NCBI GenBank assembly: GCA_963681505.1
Contig: OY811993.1
Location: 248,001 to 312,000, forward strand
Length of the DNA: 64,000 nucleotides
Reading direction: 5' to 3'
Origin: Eunapius fragilis
Lineage: Eukaryota; Porifera; Demospongiae; Spongillida; Spongillidae
Position 1 is the first letter of the stretch. Each line of letters starts with the position of its first letter. The notes beneath the pieces are model-generated. The model worked only from the letters and a program-made list of their open reading frames with translations, did not search any database and was not told the DNA's origin. Both the position numbers and the translations under genes were made by a program. Of the stretch, positions 57,408-64,000 are shown in pieces.

Positions 57408-60215
57408 TTTATTATATGTGTGTTTTACAGTTACCTTACAAAGGCTAGGTGAAGGTATGTGCCCCTGCATCACTATTTTTGTACGTCTGCCTGCCGTGCC
57501 ACGTACAACCTTTGTACACATCTGCCATGCCACGTGCAATCTTTAACTGTGTTTGCCGTGCTGATTTTAATGCACAACCCCCAAGAACATGAAGGACAAT
57601 ATACAAGGCAATATAGAAGAAGGACAATATACAAGGCAGTATGTATTATCCAAGCTTTACACACGACAGGCGTGGCACTTAAGCTTAATAACATATGCCG
57701 TGCCATGTGAAATCTTTAATCATGCCGATTCTAACGCACTACCCCTCCGCTTGCTTAACAAATTACTGGCATGCCATGTAAAAGCAATATCAGCCATGCC
57801 CAATCTTCGTACACGTCTGCCACGTAATTGAAATGCACTACCCCCACCACCACCACACACACACGCACACGCACATATATGTCACGTAGCCTTTGTCGTG
57901 GATACAGATACACGCTTTGAACATGCCTAAAGGGCAGACCATGTATATGTATTTACCCCTACCAAAAAATGTGCCAGGCAGAGAGACCTTATAAGTTTAC
58001 AGTAGTAAGTAATTTAATTTTAACGAGACTCATTATCTTATAAGTACCCTATGGGCGGTCCTGTTTGACCAGATACATAATGGTATTTGGTCCCATCTCA
58101 CCCAAAATAAGATCTATTAAGATGTAATGGTTTTTGAACACAAATGTCAAGTCTGTTGTCTCTAGCTTCAGACGTTTATGCACACATGCATTATAATTGA
58201 CACATTGCGGACTGCTTAAATATATGGGAACCACCATAACAATAAGATTTATTGAAGCAATAAAATTAATTGTTGGTACTTATAGGTTACTCTTCTACGT
58301 TTCCAGGTGGACCAGCAGTGCTTTAAAGGCATGCATCACATTTCACCCTCATCTGAAAGAAAAAAGAGTTATCACAAAGTGGAACAAAATACAGCCATGC
58401 AAAAAGGCAAATATGAAGGTGACATTCAAGCATTGCGTAACATCAAATGACAGAAGGTATGTGTTACTTGTAATATGGACTGCAACTGAACTATTATTGC
58501 ACACACCTGAATGTGCTTCAAACGTGCCCTCACATAAGCTTCGTACATGTCTTCCTTGGAATAGCTTGTAAGCTTTTATCAGGCATTGCAAGTGTGTATA
58601 ACCTATTTTATGGTGTTCCATCACTTGGCCAACTGTTTGCCTGTGTTCATCATCTTTTAAATAGCAAAGGCATGATGACAGTAAGTAATTTTTAAAATGT
58701 ACCTCTTAGCAAAGGCTGTATAATAAATTGCCACCAGCCCCCTTCTTGTGCATGGTTAATATTACCAGCTTTATCAGCTCAAAGTTCACATTTGCCACTG
58801 GCCATGGCTGTTAAATATAGTACACAAATAAATATAGGTGGTATAGAAAGGATCCTGAATGTTTTAAGGTGGGGCTCTCACAATTTTACCTGGATAAACA
58901 AAGTGAATTGTTAAATCCATACACATCTTACACTTTAAATTTTTTGTTCACACAGTGCACACACACACACATCCTAAACTTGTGTAGGTTGTACCATAAA
59001 CTCTCAATTAGAAGCCACAGCGTCTAATCGGGACTGTAACATTTTAGCATGGACGGTTTGGATGATCACCATAAAAATATCAGCATCGCCAAAACAGTGG
59101 TTGAAGGGTTCACACATGCTTGGATCAACAAGCATTGCTATAAAAAAGATCTGGTGAGGCCAGGGTATGTCGTTACGTCGGTGCTAGGTCCCAGACTACA
59201 CCAGTCCAGTATTTACAACACATGGATGGATGTGGATCTCTTCTAAATAAAGAATGGTGTTGCACTAAGTCCTGAAAATGGAAGGACGTGGGTTGTTTAG
59301 CTCGAAAGATATGAAATTGATGCTAGTTTGTAGTCCTTTATACCACAAGCCTGGTTTAGTAGGCCACAGCATCAAACTCTGAAGCCGTACATGTACTATG
59401 TAAACTACCTTAGTCAGGATAACCACTAATTTGACAGAGGGAGCTGATAATCATAAAACTGTGCTTCTGGGTTTGTACTTGAATATCAATGTCTTTGCCA
59501 ATGCTTGTTACATGATTTTTGAAATAGATGCTGGCCTCATGAAAACACTTGCCCAGGAGACTACTACTGATGTCAGATTTCCATCTTAATGTGAACGTTG
59601 CCCCTCCCCCTGTGTGTGTGTGTGTGTGTGTGTTCCAGAGCCATGACTACCAACCATATTGGAGGAGTAAGGTCTGGAGAAGAGAACGGAGGTCACTAAC
59701 ATGTGCATGAATCAAACTTTTTATGTATGTGTGTTATAGAATTTGTTTGGTAGTGTGAACATTTCAGTTCTCTCCGCATATACTCATTTCTGTTGCAATG
59801 GGCAAATGCACAAATATCAGCACAGCAGGAGACTTTCATGATGATTCACATGTGTGTGTAAGGCATGGCATGAGACATTGTCCTGTGAAACCAGCCTGGC
59901 TACAAAATTGTCTACATGTACATGTAGATGTTACAAATCCATTGGATCTGTTTATACCACATGATCACTGCTGATGTGATGTGGTTAAGAAACCTTATGA
60001 GCATGCAATATCTACATTAATTCACACACACACACAGCCCTGAATATACATCACTGCATGCATGAATTGCTACCAGGACATCCTAAAATATGCACATGTA
60101 CACTTATGTTTTAAAAGTACTGGCCCTGCTATGAGGTTCTCAACGTGACTTAGCAGTATTTGTTGCCATCTTACAGCGTATAAAAATAATAATAAAACGA
60201 TAGCCATACGGGCAT
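57408..60215. other. Mostly repeats and spacer; one weak exon candidate
   Basis: CTGCCGTGCCATGT-type repeats occupy 57,480-57,840. A stretch at about 58,308-58,459 is flanked by TTTCCAG and GTATGT and reads VDQQCFKGMHHISPSSERKK before a stop just short of the donor, so it is too weak to call. GT and CA runs lie at about 59,612-59,632 and 60,024-60,035. Nothing else is supported. Confidence 0.3.
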
Positions 60216-60415
60216 NNNNNNNNNNNNNNNNNNNNNNNNNNNNNNNNNNNNNNNNNNNNNNNNNNNNNNNNNNNNNNNNNNNNNNNNNNNNNNNNNNNNN
60301 NNNNNNNNNNNNNNNNNNNNNNNNNNNNNNNNNNNNNNNNNNNNNNNNNNNNNNNNNNNNNNNNNNNNNNNNNNNNNNNNNNNNNNNNNNNNNNNNNNNN
60401 NNNNNNNNNNNNNNN
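60216..60415. other. Assembly gap of 200 N
   Basis: It is exactly 200 Ns, a typical fixed-size scaffold gap, so its true length is unknown. Confidence 0.99.
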
Positions 60416-60486
60416 GGCATGCCATGTAAAAGCTTACTCCATATCTGCCGTGCCATTCAACACGTATGCAGCGCGAGTAAAATTAA

Positions 60487-60593
<107 letters not shown>

Positions 60594-61012
60594 ACCTTGT
60601 CACATAGCTTTGTTGATACACCAACAGGCCTGGGGCAGACTAAATTTCTTTACTGCTACTAAAAATAAATATAGGCCTAATTTATTTTGTCAAGTCCACT
60701 AGGGCCTTCCTTAAAAATCACACACATTTACAGCCACGGGTACGCACACTTACGTTGTCACGGGAGCACTTACATACCCATGGATATACTTGCATTCGCT
60801 TACATAGCCACGGGTATGCACGCACACATAGCCATGGGGCAAGCTTACGTTGTCACGGGAGCACTTGCATTCACTTACATACGCATGGGTATACTACGGT
60901 TCGCTTACATAGCCACGGGTACGCTTACACTAGCCTAAATACCCGTGGGGCAAGCTTTCGTAGTCGCGTGCACACTTGCAAATGCCTTTCTAGCCTTTAG
61001 AACAGACATGGG

Positions 61013-62141
61013 CAAGGCCGTAGATAAGGGGGAGCTTGGGGGGGCACGTGCCCCCCAAAAATTTCTGTGAAATTTAAAAATTATTACTGTGCAATCACGT
61101 GCGTGGCAATCGCAATGTCAATATAGAAGTATATTGTGCCGAAACGGCCCGCGGTATCATCAAAGGAGGATTCTGATGTCCGACAAACTTCGGGTAATAC
61201 AGGCTCAGCTCAGGTAATACTTCACTCAAGTGAATCTAGTAGCGAGCCTATAAGCGGGAGTAATGAAGTCGTAGGCCTATTGGAAGAATGCGGTCATGAT
61301 GAAGCAAATGCACCTGATTCACCATCCCCCTGTGACCTGTACCAGAATTCTCCCATTAAAGCCCAATCAGCCCAGGCTGAAGTTTCCTATGAGGCAGTTT
61401 GGTAGTAAGCGTCGTAGCTTTTGTTACTCATGGTATGAAAAGTACCGCTGGTTGCATTACAATGAAGAAGAAAATGCCGTCTTATGCTTCTATTGCGCTA
61501 CTGCAGTCCAGTTAAAGATGCCAATGAGAGGATACATGGATACAGTATTTAGTACTTCTGGATTCTTTAACTGGAAAAAAGCATTAGATAAATTCAGCAA
61601 GCACGATCAATCAGCATGCCATTGCGATGCTCTTAGCATGGTTGTAGCAGCTTCGACAGAGACAATGAATGTGGGTACACAACTAAGTGCTGAATATACT
61701 GAACATAAAGCTTTAAACAGAAAATGTATTTTTGCAATTATGTCAAACATTCGCTTCTTAGCGCGGCAAGGTTTGGCTTTACGTGGAGCGCATTATGATG
61801 CTGATATGACTTCAGATAGCAATGCACCAATCAAGGTTAAACTGGTGCATGCTATACTGCATGTTCACAAAGATGAAACAGACAAGCTTGACCTTGCAAC
61901 CATTGGCAATGAATTTGCAAGCCGCAATTCCAGTCGCCAAGAAGTGTTTGGTATTTTTCCTTAATGAGTGTATATGATAACGCGCGCATGCATGCAAAAC
62001 ATGGTTCAAATCAAATTGTGATCGAAGAATTGTGCCTACATGTAGGCTTTTACGTACATGGCATACCTATAAAATTTAGACCACATTGACATTCAGACTA
62101 TATTGTGCCCCCCCAAACTATAAAAGTTATCTACGGCCCTG
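61013..62141 (+). mobile_element. hAT element remnant, duplicate copy
   Basis: It has the same ends, 5-bp flanking ATGGG and TTF zinc-finger fragment (61,136-61,964) as the copy at 47,441-48,569. Confidence 0.88.
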
Positions 62142-63352
62142 ATGGGTACCCTCGTTCAAATCCATACATACTACGCCATCAGCGTTCTAGGTCACGGGCA
62201 CACATAAACAAGCTATCATTACTATGAGAAAAACTTAGAGTCACGACACCACTTATGCCTTGCGTTTGTTTGGCTGCCAATTGAAAATCAATTGATTTAA
62301 TTGACATACATGTATGGTCCTGGCACGACTTAAATTATCATCTTCCAGTGACTAGCGTTTTGGGCCCAGTGTTGCACTGTGCAACGAATCCTTGTGGTTA
62401 GCGCCAGGTATACGATGATTATATTTGTATGGTTGCTCTGAACAGAGCAGTAATTGTTTAGCACGAATGTCTATTTTACTAACATCAAGGCTTGACGTAG
62501 TGTACAATAGGTTCAAAGCGCCACTGCATTAGGACGTGTTGTTGGAAGATTGCGTTGTGCTCTGGCGTATCGTAAGCACCATATAGAACCAATTGCTGCA
62601 TCAAGCAGACCTCTAGTTACGAGGCAGACCATCCAGCGCGTACACACTGCACACGCACTCCACACAGATATAAGCTTTGCCCCTCACTCACCTTTTAAAA
62701 ACCCTCACGTCACTACAATAAGCAGCTACGCTACCTACCAATCTAAATCTTTGAATTTGAAATAGTTACTTATAAATAATTCCTTTTAATGCACTTTGTA
62801 GCGATTGGCCTTGGTAGCAGAGCTGAGCTGTTTAAACAGGTACGAAGGGTGGGATATACGTGCCGCACATTTCTGAAGGTGCAACAGGGGTACGCGGGAG
62901 AGTGTACAACCTATTCCGGAATACAACGCGCGAGTCCCTTTATGTACAACCACTCGATACTTTGAAATTTGCCATAGCCTTGCCTTACACCTTTCATCCT
63001 TTAGAAATGTGTGGCAAAGGTGCGAGGACAGACTGCCCACGCAAGACCGAACTTTGTTCTCGTCTTTTGAACTTCCATCGAGGTACGTTCCTAATTACTT
63101 TTTTTGTACAACGTCCGCACATATGGCCGTTGATACAAGTTTTTTCTATTAACTAAGCTTCCCACACGACTGGCGTGCCACCTACGAGCTCAATTCACAT
63201 CTGCTGGGCCACGTTCAATATTATATCCCTAAGCCGTGCGATTCAAACGCACTACCGTACCTACCTTGTCACCTAAATTAAGTCGTTATCCATTAATTAA
63301 CCAGGCTTCTCTCTCGCGTGTGTGGCGTGTCTTTTACCAACTAGCTTCATAC

Positions 63353-64000
63353 TAGCCTCGTCCCCAGGCCGTCAATTAAAGTTTGGGAAAAAAGACGGCC
63401 TGGTATCCATTGCAACTCTGTTATTGCGCATGCGCTGGCCATTACCAGAAAAAGTGGTAATCGTATATTTTGCTTGTAAACCTTTCCGTAAACTAACTCG
63501 CTAGCGGTCTAAAGTTTTTCCGTTTTCAATTAAAATCATATCACGCACGTGCACAAAATACATAGCTACGCGTAGTATGGCGACGACGTCAAAGTCTTGC
63601 AGGATATGTGGCAGTGTTGTGTCTCCTACACATTGTGTTGCACTCTTTTCAAGGGAATCTTTGGCATCCGATCTTGCAGACAGGCTCAGCAAGCTTGCCG
63701 ATGTCCCAGTGGCTCCAGACGATGGTTTGTCCAGATTCATGTGCAGGTCTTGCAAAAACAAACTTGTGTCAGCAGAGTATTTTAGAACAACAGCCAAGGC
63801 TAGCTATGAAAAAAATAAAGACACTCTCATTGCCACTGGTAGTGCCATGGGTTCACTAGTCCAGGTCACAAATAAGAGAACCAAGGATACAAGTGGCCCT
63901 GGGGCATCTCCTCACACTAGGCAGTGCAGACCTGTGGCTAAGCGGCCGACTCCTGAGCACCCCGGAAGAAGGCTTACTTATCCTAATTGTGACAACTGTA
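63353..64000. mobile_element. Left end of a second copy of the helicase-bearing transposon
   Basis: It begins with the same GCTTCATAC flank and TAGCCTCG end as 49,781 and runs to the window edge. The identical flank means this is a duplicated locus, not an independent insertion. Confidence 0.95.
63577..64000 (+). CDS. DUF6589/Academ-type transposase, 5' part, cut by the window end
   Basis: It is identical over the visible part to the first exon at 50,005, including the CRIC and CRSC finger. The gene is incomplete here only because the window stops. Confidence 0.85.
   Translation, partial: MATTSKSCRICGSVVSPTHCVALFSRESLASDLADRLSKLADVPVAPDDGLSRFMCRSCKNKLVSAEYFRTTAKASYEKNKDTLIATGSAMGSLVQVTNKRTKDTSGPGASPHTRQCRPVAKRPTPEHPGRRLTYPNCDNC

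Noticed and set aside
58197-58571. Exon near 58.3-58.5 kb
   Set aside because: The frame that looks most protein-like stops just before the donor, and the other frame has poor composition.

Overview
The window looks like a repeat-rich stretch of an animal genome. The signs are split genes with short GT-AG introns (54 to 94 bases in the best case) and a dense mix of BEL/Pao and Ty3/gypsy LTR elements, a Penelope-like element, a LINE with a C-terminal restriction-like endonuclease, hAT, Harbinger-like and mariner-like DNA transposons, and many microsatellites. The mix suggests an early-branching marine invertebrate, perhaps a demosponge, but nothing in the window proves this. No rRNA, tRNA, CRISPR array or bacterial-type operon was seen.

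Layout. 1-5.7 kb: exons of an unidentified host gene on the + strand (28-2,295), a convergent - strand exon (2,454-2,642) and a large - strand gene (3,139-4,950) ending in a protein-kinase-like domain. 5.9-8.2 kb: a dispersed repeat with a long fold-back tail. 8.25-19.63 kb: an old BEL/Pao element with 5-bp target duplication, into which a younger Ty3/gypsy element (12,570-17,730) and an 819-bp inverted-repeat element (10,935-11,753) have inserted. 19.6-23 kb: a second copy of the fold-back repeat, a 5-bp-TSD hAT-like MITE and microsatellites. 24-29.2 kb: an unidentified, broken gene with a 27-bp acidic coding repeat, interrupted by a truncated BEL/Pao fragment that itself carries a small mariner-like MITE. 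30-32.6 kb: a first exon with a ubiquitin/PB1-like segment and a 5'-truncated LINE with a 19-bp target duplication. 33-40.2 kb: GA-rich minisatellite and a diverged 1.5-kb duplication, one copy of which gained a Harbinger-like MITE at TTA. 41-45.9 kb: a broken Penelope-like element interrupted by a hAT element carrying only a TTF zinc finger. 46-49.7 kb: another such hAT remnant among local repeats.

The most notable unit is 49,781-55,160, an apparently complete DNA transposon. It has 117-bp terminal inverted repeats and a 9-bp flanking direct repeat. Its two convergent, spliced genes encode a DUF6589/Academ-type transposase with an N-terminal Cys-rich finger (about 993 aa by my splice model) and a RecQ-like superfamily 2 helicase (about 449 aa). 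The best match I know is the helicase-bearing lineage of Academ transposons.

55.7-57.4 kb is a palindrome of about 1.7 kb. After a 200-N gap (60,216-60,415) the sequence repeats 46,838-50,428 almost perfectly up to the window end, so the window closes inside a second copy of the helicase transposon. This is either a very recent duplication or two haplotypes placed in tandem by the assembly.
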